Translations under genes and position numbers: made by a program
Notes under the pieces: model-generated
The model's database searches: none
Told to the model about the DNA's origin: nothing
What the model saw: only the letters and a program-made list of their open reading frames with translations
Assembly: GCF_014203095.1 (NCBI RefSeq)
Contig: NZ_JACHIG010000006.1
Location: forward strand, 186,001 to 250,000
Direction: 5' to 3'
Length of the DNA: 64,000 bases
Source of the DNA: Prosthecobacter vanneervenii
GTDB taxonomy: Bacteria > Verrucomicrobiota > Verrucomicrobiia > Verrucomicrobiales > Verrucomicrobiaceae
Part shown: piece after piece, positions 9,081-16,512 of the stretch
How the letters are laid out: each line of letters opens with the position of its first letter
Position numbering within the stretch: position 1 is the first letter of the stretch

Positions 9081-9414
9081 GCGAGTTCATTCTCTTATCT
9101 CCGCCTGGAGGCTGCTTTTTACGCGGGAACGCGATTTTTTGTCTTCGGCGGGGCATCGCCGCTGCTCTGAGTCAGAAGTTAAGTTCCTGACTGACGAGAT
9201 TCACTTGGGGACTGTTAGCTGAAGAATGTGTTTTTAGAACTCACCGCTTCTGATTCACTTTTGATTAATCATGCAGTGTATAAATTTCAAAAATATTGAT
9301 AATTTTGGCTGCTTTGATAGCCTGATGTTAATAATTTTTTACTTCCAGGAAGGTCAGGAGGGGCTTATTATCAAATAACTAAGTCATCCGGTTTCAATCT
9401 GCCACCTCCTGCGC
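9081..9414. other. 334-bp AT-rich divergent intergenic region
   Basis: No gene is seen. The half next to the methyltransferase (about 9230-9390) is much richer in A and T than its surroundings, with runs such as AAAAATATTGATAATTTTGG. The region separates the divergent sigma-factor operon (-) from the methyltransferase gene (+), so it should hold promoters for both. I cannot assign -35/-10 elements with confidence. Confidence 0.5.
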
Positions 9415-10362
9415 ATGCCGCCCACTGTCCTCCAAGAAAGCCATACCGTTCGCAAGAACGACTTTGCGCCGTTGATCGAGTGTGATGATCTGCTGCGCGA
9501 GCTTATCGCCTGCGGTGGCCCCATGCCGAGCGATTATGCACACATGAACCGTGCGCTGAGGCGGCTTGGTGATGCGGTAAAGGCTGGAGTGATCGCTCGG
9601 GAAGACGTGATCGCCTACTCTCACGACATCACCAGCCGACATCTGGAGGGCACCATGCAAGCCCGGGCGCTGGGCAAGAAATACGGCTACAGCGGTGATT
9701 TTGAGATTATTGAGGCCATTTACACCATGCAGATCGCGCAGGAGCCGCATCTGCGGCGCTGGGATCTCTACTTCCACTCCCAGGCGGCACCGAATGCCGT
9801 GCGCAACCGCAAGGCCTACTTTCACCAGCTGCTCAATTCCCACTCTGCTGGGCGCGCCCGGACGCCCCTGAATGTGCTGAATGTGGCCAGCGGCCCTGCC
9901 CGGGATGTGCGTGAGTGGGTGCTGGACAATCCCGAGTGCGAGGTGTTCTTCGACTGCGTGGACGCCGAGGCGCATGCCATCGAGCGTGCGCGGAAGCTGT
10001 GCGCTCCATTTGGAAAGAGGGTGGAGTTTTACCATCGCAACGTGCTGCGCTTTCTGCCCACCAAGGGGTATGAGCTGGTGTGGTCGGCCGGCTTGTTCGA
10101 CTACCTCACGGATCGCACCTTTGTCTTTCTGCTCAAGGCGCTCATGGCCGTGACCAAGCGCGGCGGGGAAGTGGTGGTGGGGAATTTCTCCGACTACAAC
10201 CCCAGCCGCGACTACATGGAGCTGCTGGGAGACTGGGTGCTGCACCACCGTACGAGCGATCAACTCCGCGCCCTGGCCTTGGAGGCCGGAGCACCTGCCG
10301 ACTCGATCGAGGTGATGTGGGAACCGGAGGGGGTGAATCTGTTTTTGCACATCCGAAGGTAG
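9415..10362 (+). CDS. Class I SAM-dependent methyltransferase, possibly PhcB-like
   Basis: 315 aa. A helical N-terminal region (1-115) ends in KKYGYSGDFEIIEAIYT. A Rossmann methyltransferase core follows, with the SAM-binding motif LNVASGPARDV (about residues 158-168), an acidic FDCVDAE strand and LVWSAGLFDYL. The GYxGDxxxxxxIY block before the core recalls proteins annotated as 3-hydroxypalmitic acid methyl ester biosynthesis (PhcB-type), but that is memory and not a search. The substrate is therefore open. No neighbour helps: it stands alone between two long intergenic regions. There is no signal peptide, so it should act in the cytoplasm. Confidence 0.65.
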   Translation: MPPTVLQESHTVRKNDFAPLIECDDLLRELIACGGPMPSDYAHMNRALRRLGDAVKAGVIAREDVIAYSHDITSRHLEGTMQARALGKKYGYSGDFEIIEAIYTMQIAQEPHLRRWDLYFHSQAAPNAVRNRKAYFHQLLNSHSAGRARTPLNVLNVASGPARDVREWVLDNPECEVFFDCVDAEAHAIERARKLCAPFGKRVEFYHRNVLRFLPTKGYELVWSAGLFDYLTDRTFVFLLKALMAVTKRGGEVVVGNFSDYNPSRDYMELLGDWVLHHRTSDQLRALALEAGAPADSIEVMWEPEGVNLFLHIRR

Positions 10363-10513
10363 GGAGCTGGTTTTGCGTGAAGCCATGGCAGCAAAATGCA
10401 TGGGGGAATGATGCCGCCTTTTTTCCTTAAACACTGATGCAACTGCACTCGGATGCGCTTGCATGCCTCCACATGCCATGGCCTGCAGGCTCCCTGAGTG
10501 GTGAAAACGGAAG

Positions 10514-10554
10514 TGATGCCTGATGCCGCGCCTAAGCACGGCATCACGGCATCA
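10514..10554 (+). repeat. 41-bp palindromic repeat, left copy
   Basis: It reads TGATGCCTGATGCCGCGCCT then AAGCACGGCATCACGGCATC plus a final A. Doubled TGATGCC units face doubled GGCATCA units across a short loop, so one copy can fold on itself. The reverse complement of the right copy matches it at 39 of 41 bases. Confidence 0.75.
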
Positions 10555-10909
10555 AAGCCTGCGGAGGGGGCGCAGGCACTGCTGCTTCCCATGTTTGGCA
10601 ACGAGAGCAGGTCTGCGGCATAGAATGGCGCTGGTGAAGAAGTGATGAGCCTTGCCCCTCCAAGGGGGGAAATATTTGTGCCTATGAATCTCTCAATGAA
10701 TGCATGCTGCCATGTGCGCGTGGCATGTCCGGCATTGATTGCATGCGGCTGTGGCCAGCTGCTTCTCTGGCGCGTGTTCACGGCAGCAAATGGAGCTGCT
10801 AAATGCTGCCACACCCGGCGAGGGTTGCTGAAAACTTTTTTCACATCAATGCCATGAAATGCTTTTTGATACCATTCAATGCACAGGTGAGAGGCTGTGG
10901 CTGAAGAAA

Positions 10910-10950
10910 TGATGCCGTGATGCCGTGCTTAGGCGTGGTATCAGGCATCA
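10910..10950 (-). repeat. 41-bp palindromic repeat, right copy (inverted)
   Basis: Inverted partner of the repeat at 10514-10554, differing at two positions (G to A in the first arm). The 355 bp between the copies show no gene. The pair resembles a REP doublet (BIME) or the ends of a small non-autonomous element. Confidence 0.75.
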
Positions 10951-11044
10951 AATTCAGCGAACCGTGATTCAGGACACCTGCGGGGGGCTTGCACCGATGT
11001 GATGTCTGAGCGGGAAGGTGGAATCTGTTTCTGCCCAGCGGGTG

Positions 11045-11701
11045 CTACATGAGTGGCACCCACTCTCCCGAGCTCCACTCCAGATACTCCATGCCGCGAA
11101 ACTGCTTCTTGTAGTCATACACGCTGGGTTCGCGGGTGGCGTAGCCGGGGTAAAGCCAGCGGAGGCCTGAAGTCTGGCAGTGCTGGATTTCCAGCAGCAG
11201 GGTGTAGATGCCGAGGCTTCGTTTGGAGCATTCGGGTTCAAAAAGGCCGTAGATGCTGGAGGCGGCCTGCTGGCCGACATCGAAGAAGCTGGCGGCGATG
11301 AGCCGTGGGCCGTCGAAGACGCGGATCATGCGGCACTCGCAGGGGCCGTGGGAGGGATCGGGGCCGAGAAAGGTTTCGAGGGTGTCGGGGATGTTGTGGG
11401 TGAAGCGCTGCTTGTGGCGCTGGAAGAGGGCGCGCAGGTCGGAGTCGATGGCGGCGGGGGCGATCTCGCTGCGCAGGCCGGTGTTTTTGTTGAGCACGCG
11501 GCGCTGGCTTTTGGTGAAGGTGCAGGCTGCGAGATCGATGCGCAGCGGGGTGATGGTCTGCAGCCCGCCCTCCGGGGCCGGCTGGGTGCTGTAGCGGAAG
11601 AAGTACCGGCCAAAATGACGCCACCCTGCCGCCCACACCTGGTCCATGACCTCGGGAGGCACGGAATCGCAGATGAATGCATCGTTGAGGACGGGCGTCA
11701 T
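11045..11701 (-). CDS. Arginyl/leucyl-tRNA--protein transferase-like protein (ATE/Bpt C-domain)
   Basis: 218 aa. ATE-type enzymes transfer an amino acid from aminoacyl-tRNA to protein N-termini and mark them for ClpS/ClpAP degradation. Hallmarks visible are PLRIDLAACTFTKSQRRVLNKN (about residues 51-72), SLGIYTLLLEIQHC and LYPGYATREPSVYDYKKQF near the C-terminus. The N-terminal half is short, and the Cys cluster typical of the ATE N-domain (C-x-x-C type, binding a cofactor) is not present; only Cys10 lies in that part. It is therefore a minimal relative whose activity is uncertain. It is divergent from the DUF4407 gene across 82 bases and apparently monocistronic. Confidence 0.65.
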   Translation of the reverse strand: MTPVLNDAFICDSVPPEVMDQVWAAGWRHFGRYFFRYSTQPAPEGGLQTITPLRIDLAACTFTKSQRRVLNKNTGLRSEIAPAAIDSDLRALFQRHKQRFTHNIPDTLETFLGPDPSHGPCECRMIRVFDGPRLIAASFFDVGQQAASSIYGLFEPECSKRSLGIYTLLLEIQHCQTSGLRWLYPGYATREPSVYDYKKQFRGMEYLEWSSGEWVPLM

Positions 11702-11783
11702 AGATAGGGCTTAATAATCCATACCCGCAGATTGACAATCCCGCCCGTGACCCCACCTTCGCCAACGGCACCCTCACACGCCC

Positions 11784-13508
11784 ATGAACCTCCTCCAGCG
11801 CATCGAACGCGTTTTCTTCTGGCTCTCCTCAGCCTCCTCCGACAACCTCGATGACTGCCCGGCATGGGAGCGGCGGAAGTATGTGGCCTTTGGCGCCACG
11901 GTGCTGGTGCCCTCCACCTTTGCCATCATCGCCTGCGCGTATGCGCTTAGCACGCTGACGGACAACTGGATGGTCATCGCGCCGGTGTCGCTGGTGTGGT
12001 CTTTCATCATCCTGACGGTGGACCGTGCACTGCTGGCCACCTACCGCGCCTACCAGTCTATCTTCCGCAAGGCCGCGCAATTTTCCCTGCGCATGGTGGT
12101 GGCGGCGCTCATGGGTATCACCATCTCCCATCCGCTGACGCTGCTGCTGTTTAAAGACACGATCACTTCCGTGGTGGAAAAGCACCGCCAGGGCGAGATC
12201 GAGGCCGCGCGTGAAACCGCCAAGCAGCAGAAGGCCGCCGTGGAAGAGCGGCTGGCCACGCTGGAGACGGACATCGCCAAGCAGCGCGAAAACTGGAATG
12301 CGACCTTCAACGCCAAGTTCCTCGATGAAAACGGCAAGCCGGTGGAAAAGCCTCTGACTGCCGATGAGAAAGCCGCCAAGGCCGAACGCGAAGGCAAGAT
12401 CGCCGATGCGGTGGCTCCGGGGAAGGAACGCCTGACCAAGCTGGATACCGAGATGGCCAAGCTGAGCCAGGATTACCAAAAGATCGCCGAGGAGCTGAAC
12501 CACTGGCAGTCTGAATTTGAGCGCGAGGTGAATGGCCAGCGCAGCGGCATCGTGGGCCTGGGGCCGCGTGCCAAGAGCATTCAGGAGGACCAGCTGACCT
12601 GGCGCCGTGCCGAGTCCGCCCGTCTGAGCGGTGTGCTGGACACGATGACGAAGAACCGTGTGGCGCTGGTGGCCGAGATCAAAGCCGCTGAGGACGGAGT
12701 CAATGCAGCGCTGGATGCCAAAGCGCTGGAAGAAGCCGCACGCAACAAAGCGGAGCAGGACCGCATCTCCGCGCTGAAGCAGAAGGTGCAGACGGAGCAG
12801 GCGGACCAGTTTGTCTCCCAGCAAAACGCCATCCGCGAGACGCTCAAGACGCAGATTGATGCGCTGCTGCTGCAGCAGAAAAATCTGCACGCGGAGATCG
12901 GCCAGCTCATCAAGGACGAGGACACGCGCATCTCAGGCATCCGTGCTGAGCCGCGCCGGGACATCCTGACGCAGACGCTGGCGCTGCACGAGCTCTTTGA
13001 CCAAGGCGCGGAAGGCGGCAAATTCGCGCTGGCCGCGTATCTGGTGCTGACGCTGCTCTTTATGCTGGTGGACACCATTCCGCTGATCGTGAAGTTCTTC
13101 TCCAAGCCCGGCCCCTACGACACGCTGCTGGACCGCGAGGAGCGCCTCTATGATGGCGAGCGCAAGGCCTACCTGGAGGGCTTCAGCCGCCAGATGAAGG
13201 AGCTGAGCGAGAGCAAGGTGCTGAACCTCACGCGCAACAAGCCGCTGGAGCGCGCCCTCGTCACCGGTGTGGATGGCGCACGCTCGGCCAAGGAGTTCCT
13301 CGTCTATCTCATGGATCTGGAACGCGAGTTTGAAGAGAAAAACCGCGTGGCCCGCGAGCTGGCCGCCAAGAGCGGCGTCAGCCACACGGCGGAGGTGCTG
13401 GAGGAGATGTCCCGCAATTTCTACGCCGACCTGCGCGAACGCATGCAGACCTACTTCAGCGACGACGACCGCCGCCGCCGGACCACGCCTGCCACGGGCC
13501 GGGCATGA
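11784..13508 (+). CDS. DUF4407 membrane protein with long coiled coil
   Basis: 574 aa. N-terminal membrane segments at roughly 34-54 and 59-77, and a third near 97-118, are followed by a long charged coiled coil (about 130-400, rich in Lys, Glu, Ala and Gln). A further hydrophobic segment lies near 413-434 (FALAAYLVLTLLFMLVDTIPLIVKFF), then a cytoplasmic tail. The arrangement, together with the DRALLATYR motif after TM2, matches the DUF4407 family, whose function is unknown. The gene appears monocistronic. The coiled coil suggests a structural or tethering role at the inner membrane; this is inference. Confidence 0.75.
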   Translation: MNLLQRIERVFFWLSSASSDNLDDCPAWERRKYVAFGATVLVPSTFAIIACAYALSTLTDNWMVIAPVSLVWSFIILTVDRALLATYRAYQSIFRKAAQFSLRMVVAALMGITISHPLTLLLFKDTITSVVEKHRQGEIEAARETAKQQKAAVEERLATLETDIAKQRENWNATFNAKFLDENGKPVEKPLTADEKAAKAEREGKIADAVAPGKERLTKLDTEMAKLSQDYQKIAEELNHWQSEFEREVNGQRSGIVGLGPRAKSIQEDQLTWRRAESARLSGVLDTMTKNRVALVAEIKAAEDGVNAALDAKALEEAARNKAEQDRISALKQKVQTEQADQFVSQQNAIRETLKTQIDALLLQQKNLHAEIGQLIKDEDTRISGIRAEPRRDILTQTLALHELFDQGAEGGKFALAAYLVLTLLFMLVDTIPLIVKFFSKPGPYDTLLDREERLYDGERKAYLEGFSRQMKELSESKVLNLTRNKPLERALVTGVDGARSAKEFLVYLMDLEREFEEKNRVARELAAKSGVSHTAEVLEEMSRNFYADLRERMQTYFSDDDRRRRTTPATGRA

Positions 13509-13529
13509 CGGCTTTGGAGTGTCTTCCTG

Positions 13530-13946
13530 CTACTCCAGCATGCGGGCTCTTAACTCAGGTGTGGGCATCATGCACGATTCATGCTTTCCGAACCAGCGGT
13601 AGCGGTTGCGGGCGATGAAGGCGTAGGCGGCATCGCGGAGGAAATGAGGCACGGGTTTGAAGAGGAGCGCCAGCTTCCATGGAATGCCGAGAGTGCGGGC
13701 GATCTCGAGTGCAGCATCGCTTTCTTTGAAGGCTCCCTTGGGCGTGAGAAAGAGCATGGAGCCGGGGGCATCAGGGTCCAGGCCATGACGTGAGTAGAGC
13801 TCGCGGCCGAGGGGGCTCTGAATGGGGGCGAACTTGATGCACCCTGCGGCATCGTGCCGCACGATGAAGCGCACGCTGGCATCGCAAAGATGGCAGACGC
13901 CATCAAAGAGCAGGAGGTGGTCGTGGCTGGGATCGTAGCTGGGCAC
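13530..13946 (-). CDS. DCC-family thiol-disulfide oxidoreductase-like protein (DUF393)
   Basis: 138 aa. It opens with the family signature LLLFDGVCHLCDASVRF, containing the C-x-x-C pair (Cys at about 17 and 20). FAPIQSPLGRELY and LFLTPKGAFKESDAALEIARTLG follow, as in YuxK-type proteins. A C-terminal YAFIARNRYRWFGK block completes the family pattern. Members are predicted thioredoxin-like redox proteins without a settled substrate. It begins two bases after the stop of the upstream DUF1361 gene, so the two form an operon. Length is normal for the family. Confidence 0.85.
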   Translation of the reverse strand: MPSYDPSHDHLLLFDGVCHLCDASVRFIVRHDAAGCIKFAPIQSPLGRELYSRHGLDPDAPGSMLFLTPKGAFKESDAALEIARTLGIPWKLALLFKPVPHFLRDAAYAFIARNRYRWFGKHESCMMPTPELRARMLE

Positions 13947-13948
13947 GG

Positions 13949-14599
13949 CTATTCTATTTTACGATTCACAGGGGCTGCAGCTGCTGAGGAAAGCCAGAAA
14001 AGATAGGCCAGGATCAGCAGGGTGCCGAAGCCGAGAGTGAAACCCCAGGTGCGAGAATGCGCCAGAGGGTGCAGCACGTAGGAGGCGATGCGGGTGAGCA
14101 GGGAAGCGGGCCGGTGCAGGAGGTCCCAGCTGTTCCAGCGGTCAAAGCGGCCCAGGTAAACGCCGAAGCCGCTCAGGCCGAGCGAGCCCACGCTGACGCA
14201 CCACGCGGTGGCATGAGAGAACTTCCGCGCAAACCAGTGCTGCACGATGTGCAGGGACTGAAAGCCGAGCCAGAGAGAGACGAGGGCAAAGGAGAGCAGC
14301 ATCAGCAGGTCCAGCCATTTGGGTACGTTGGCGGGGTGCTCGTTGAGGTGTATCAGGTCCGTGAGGACATAGGGGGCATTGGGGAAGAACAGCAGCCAAA
14401 GCGCCAGCACCGGTAGAGCCAGGGAGAGACGGCTGATTCTGCTCAGGCCCAGGCTGAGACCCAGCGGAATGGCGGCCAGGAAGAGATTCCACACCATGAA
14501 GGCGTAATGATGATGCCCAGCCAGATGAATGCGCAGCACCAGGGTGAAGCAGCACCACAGGCAGGCGCACAGGTTCAGCAAAAAGACGCGGGCGGACAT
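13949..14599 (-). CDS. DUF1361 integral membrane protein
   Basis: 216 aa, almost entirely hydrophobic with six to seven predicted membrane segments. The family pattern LFFPNAPYVLTDLIHL (residues ~71-86) and YLGRFDRWNSWDLL (~150-163) is clear. DUF1361 proteins have no assigned function. The downstream DCC protein is two bases away, so the pair is probably co-translated; a membrane-associated redox role is a guess from that pairing only. The 92 bases upstream, to the rlmN stop, contain no other gene. Confidence 0.8.
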   Translation of the reverse strand: MSARVFLLNLCACLWCCFTLVLRIHLAGHHHYAFMVWNLFLAAIPLGLSLGLSRISRLSLALPVLALWLLFFPNAPYVLTDLIHLNEHPANVPKWLDLLMLLSFALVSLWLGFQSLHIVQHWFARKFSHATAWCVSVGSLGLSGFGVYLGRFDRWNSWDLLHRPASLLTRIASYVLHPLAHSRTWGFTLGFGTLLILAYLFWLSSAAAAPVNRKIE

Positions 14600-14691
14600 G
14601 GCTGCGAAAACGATACGCCCTGCTACGAGGGGGCGGCAAGCGAGGGATGGTTTAGTGAAGCCGAATTCACATGGGCTTCACGGGGAGTTCA

Positions 14692-15762
14692 TCAGGCGGC
14701 TGCTTTGCGCCGATTTTTCAGCGCCTTGAGCTGCCCGCAGCCGGCGGCGACGTCGATGCCGCGGCGCTGGCGGATGGTGCAGGGGAATCCGGCGTCCTGG
14801 AGGATGCGGTGGAAGGCATCGGCGGCGGTGCTGGTGCTTTCCTCTCCCGAGTAGCCGTCGGTGCGGTTGAGGGGGATGAGATTGATGTGGGCGTCGAGAC
14901 CGTGGAGCAGTTCGGCGATGCGCTTTGCGTGCTCGGGGGTGTCATTGACGCCATCAATCAAAGTCCAGGCAAAGAAGATGCGGCGGCCCGTCTGCGCATT
15001 GTAGCTGCGGCAGGCGGCCATCAGATCAGTGAGCGGCCAGCGCTGGTTGGCGGGGATGAGTTTGGCCCGCTCCTCCTCGGTGGCGGCGTGCAGGCTCACG
15101 GCCAGGTTGTAGGGCCGGTTTTCCGCCGCCATGCGCAGGATGCCGGGCACCACGCCCACGGTGGAGACGCTGATCTTGCTGGGGCCGATGTTGAGGCCGC
15201 GCGTGTCGCAGATGATGTCCAGCGCGGTCATCACGGAGTCGTAGTTGTGCAGGGGCTCGCCCATGCCCATAAAGACGAGATTGCGCAGGCCTTTTTCCCC
15301 TTTGGCGCGCACGCAGCGCTGGGCATGCAGCACCTGGGCCACGATCTCGCCGGGGCGCAGGTGGCGCACAAAGCCCATCTGCCCAGTGGCGCAGAAGACA
15401 CAGCCCATGGCGCAGCCGGCCTGGGTGCTGATGCAGGCGGTATGGCGGCCGGTGTAGCCCATGATGACGGTCTCGATCTCCTGTGCATCGGCCATGCGGA
15501 GGAGGTATTTGTGCGTGAGGCCATCACTGCTGGGCGTGTCGAGAGAGATGGGCGGCACGTCCAGCATCCAGTTGCCGTCAGTGAGCACCTGCGTAAGCCA
15601 TTTTCGCAGCGGGGGTGCCAGGTCTTCACGGGCCAGCGGATCGGCCATGGCCCGGAAGTGCAGGGTGTTCCAAAGCGTGCCGGTGTGGGCCGGGCGCAGG
15701 CCTGCCGAGACGAGCACCTCGCGGAGCTGGTCATAGGTCAGGTCATGCAGTGAACGCGGCAT
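14692..15762 (-). CDS. rlmN: Dual-specificity RNA methyltransferase RlmN
   Basis: 356 aa. This radical-SAM enzyme methylates C2 of A2503 in 23S rRNA and of A37 in some tRNAs. The 4Fe-4S motif is CAMGCVFC (Cys117, 121, 124), preceded by TACISTQAG. The methyl-carrying second cysteine of the family corresponds to Cys342 in AGCGQLK. Family landmarks such as NLVFMGMGEPLHNYD and ISVSTVGVVPGI are intact, and the length is normal. It lies 23 bases downstream of the metallo-hydrolase gene on the same strand and is probably co-transcribed with it. Confidence 0.95.
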   Translation of the reverse strand: MPRSLHDLTYDQLREVLVSAGLRPAHTGTLWNTLHFRAMADPLAREDLAPPLRKWLTQVLTDGNWMLDVPPISLDTPSSDGLTHKYLLRMADAQEIETVIMGYTGRHTACISTQAGCAMGCVFCATGQMGFVRHLRPGEIVAQVLHAQRCVRAKGEKGLRNLVFMGMGEPLHNYDSVMTALDIICDTRGLNIGPSKISVSTVGVVPGILRMAAENRPYNLAVSLHAATEEERAKLIPANQRWPLTDLMAACRSYNAQTGRRIFFAWTLIDGVNDTPEHAKRIAELLHGLDAHINLIPLNRTDGYSGEESTSTAADAFHRILQDAGFPCTIRQRRGIDVAAGCGQLKALKNRRKAAA

Positions 15763-15785
15763 TAGGTGAATTGACGATCAGGGTG

Positions 15786-16436
15786 TCACGTGAGAAACGG
15801 ATTCTCAAGCCGTTCCCGGCCTATGGTGGTGTCATCGCCGTGGCCGGGAAAGACGCGTGTGGCATCGGGCAGAGGGAACAATTTTTTGATGATACCGCTG
15901 AGCAGCAGTGCGCCGGAACCTCCGGGTAAATCGGTGCGGCCCACGCTGTCAAGAAAGAGCACGTCGCCGCCAAAAAGCAGGTCCTGATTTTCCAGGTAGT
16001 AGCACAGGCTGTCGGGCGAATGGCCGGGCACATGGAAGAGCTTCCAGGTCTCTCCGAGGACCTCCACCTGGCTCTCTCCTTTGAGAGCGATATCGACGTC
16101 AAAAGGAGGCACGGAGAAAGGGCTGCCGCTGGCCGCACCGTAGAGGGTTTCCAGTGTCAGGTCGCGTGAATACGGGGCAAAGGAATAGACCGGGCAGCCG
16201 TGCTCCGCCTTCACGGCAGCGGCATCCAGCACATGGTCGAAATGCTGGTGGGTCAGGAGCACGGCATCCACCTTGATCTTGTTGAGCCGGAGCCAGCCGG
16301 ATATGCCATCAGGGGCATCGACAAGCACCGTGCCGCCGGGCAGGGAGAGGACGTGACCATTGGTGGCGGCGATGCCGCCGGTGTAGGTGGAGATTTGAGG
16401 CATGGAGGAGGCGAAAGACGGGAAAGAGTTGGACAT
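15786..16436 (-). CDS. MBL-fold metallo-hydrolase (YcbL / glyoxalase II type)
   Basis: 216 aa from the ATG at 16436. Longer frames run back into the divergent protease gene, and an alternative ATG exists at 16403. The zinc-binding signature THQHFDH is present. It is followed by HVPGHSPDS, GGDVLFLDSVGRTDLPGG and a C-terminal FPGHGDDTTIGRERLENPF. That last block is characteristic of YcbL-like hydrolases, which cleave thioesters such as S-lactoylglutathione, though the natural substrate is often unknown. The protein is cytoplasmic. It is divergent from the C-terminal protease and upstream of rlmN. Confidence 0.85.
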   Translation of the reverse strand: MSNSFPSFASSMPQISTYTGGIAATNGHVLSLPGGTVLVDAPDGISGWLRLNKIKVDAVLLTHQHFDHVLDAAAVKAEHGCPVYSFAPYSRDLTLETLYGAASGSPFSVPPFDVDIALKGESQVEVLGETWKLFHVPGHSPDSLCYYLENQDLLFGGDVLFLDSVGRTDLPGGSGALLLSGIIKKLFPLPDATRVFPGHGDDTTIGRERLENPFLT

Positions 16437-16512
16437 TTCAACTCTGAAAAGGCAAAATCTGAACGCAAAACGCGCCGCGAGGTTCGTTATATAGATCTGG
16501 ACGACCCCCACC

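Larger units (their letters stand above)
10363..11044. other. 682-bp non-coding region with palindromic repeats
   Basis: No convincing gene is seen; short frames here (for example 10642-10857) have improbable composition. The interval is dense in GCATG/CATGC words. It contains two near-identical 41-bp palindromic sequences in opposite orientation (10514-10554 and 10910-10950). It lies downstream of both flanking genes, which converge on it, so it also has to contain their terminators. Confidence 0.6.

Noticed and set aside
9129-9150. GGAAC -35 element of an ECF autoregulated promoter
   Set aside because: The GGAAC word lies on the plus strand, whereas the sigma gene is on the minus strand.
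10260-10844. 194-codon minus-strand frame in the same region
   Set aside because: Overlaps the 3' end of the methyltransferase and the palindrome; composition is not protein-like.
10642-10857. 71-codon frame in the repeat-rich intergenic region
   Set aside because: Cys-rich, improbable composition, no ribosome site and no recognisable family.
13515-13537. TGGAGT/ACTCCA hairpin between DUF4407 and the DCC gene as a terminator
   Set aside because: Only 6 bp with an 11-base loop, and it runs into the 3' end of the DCC coding sequence.
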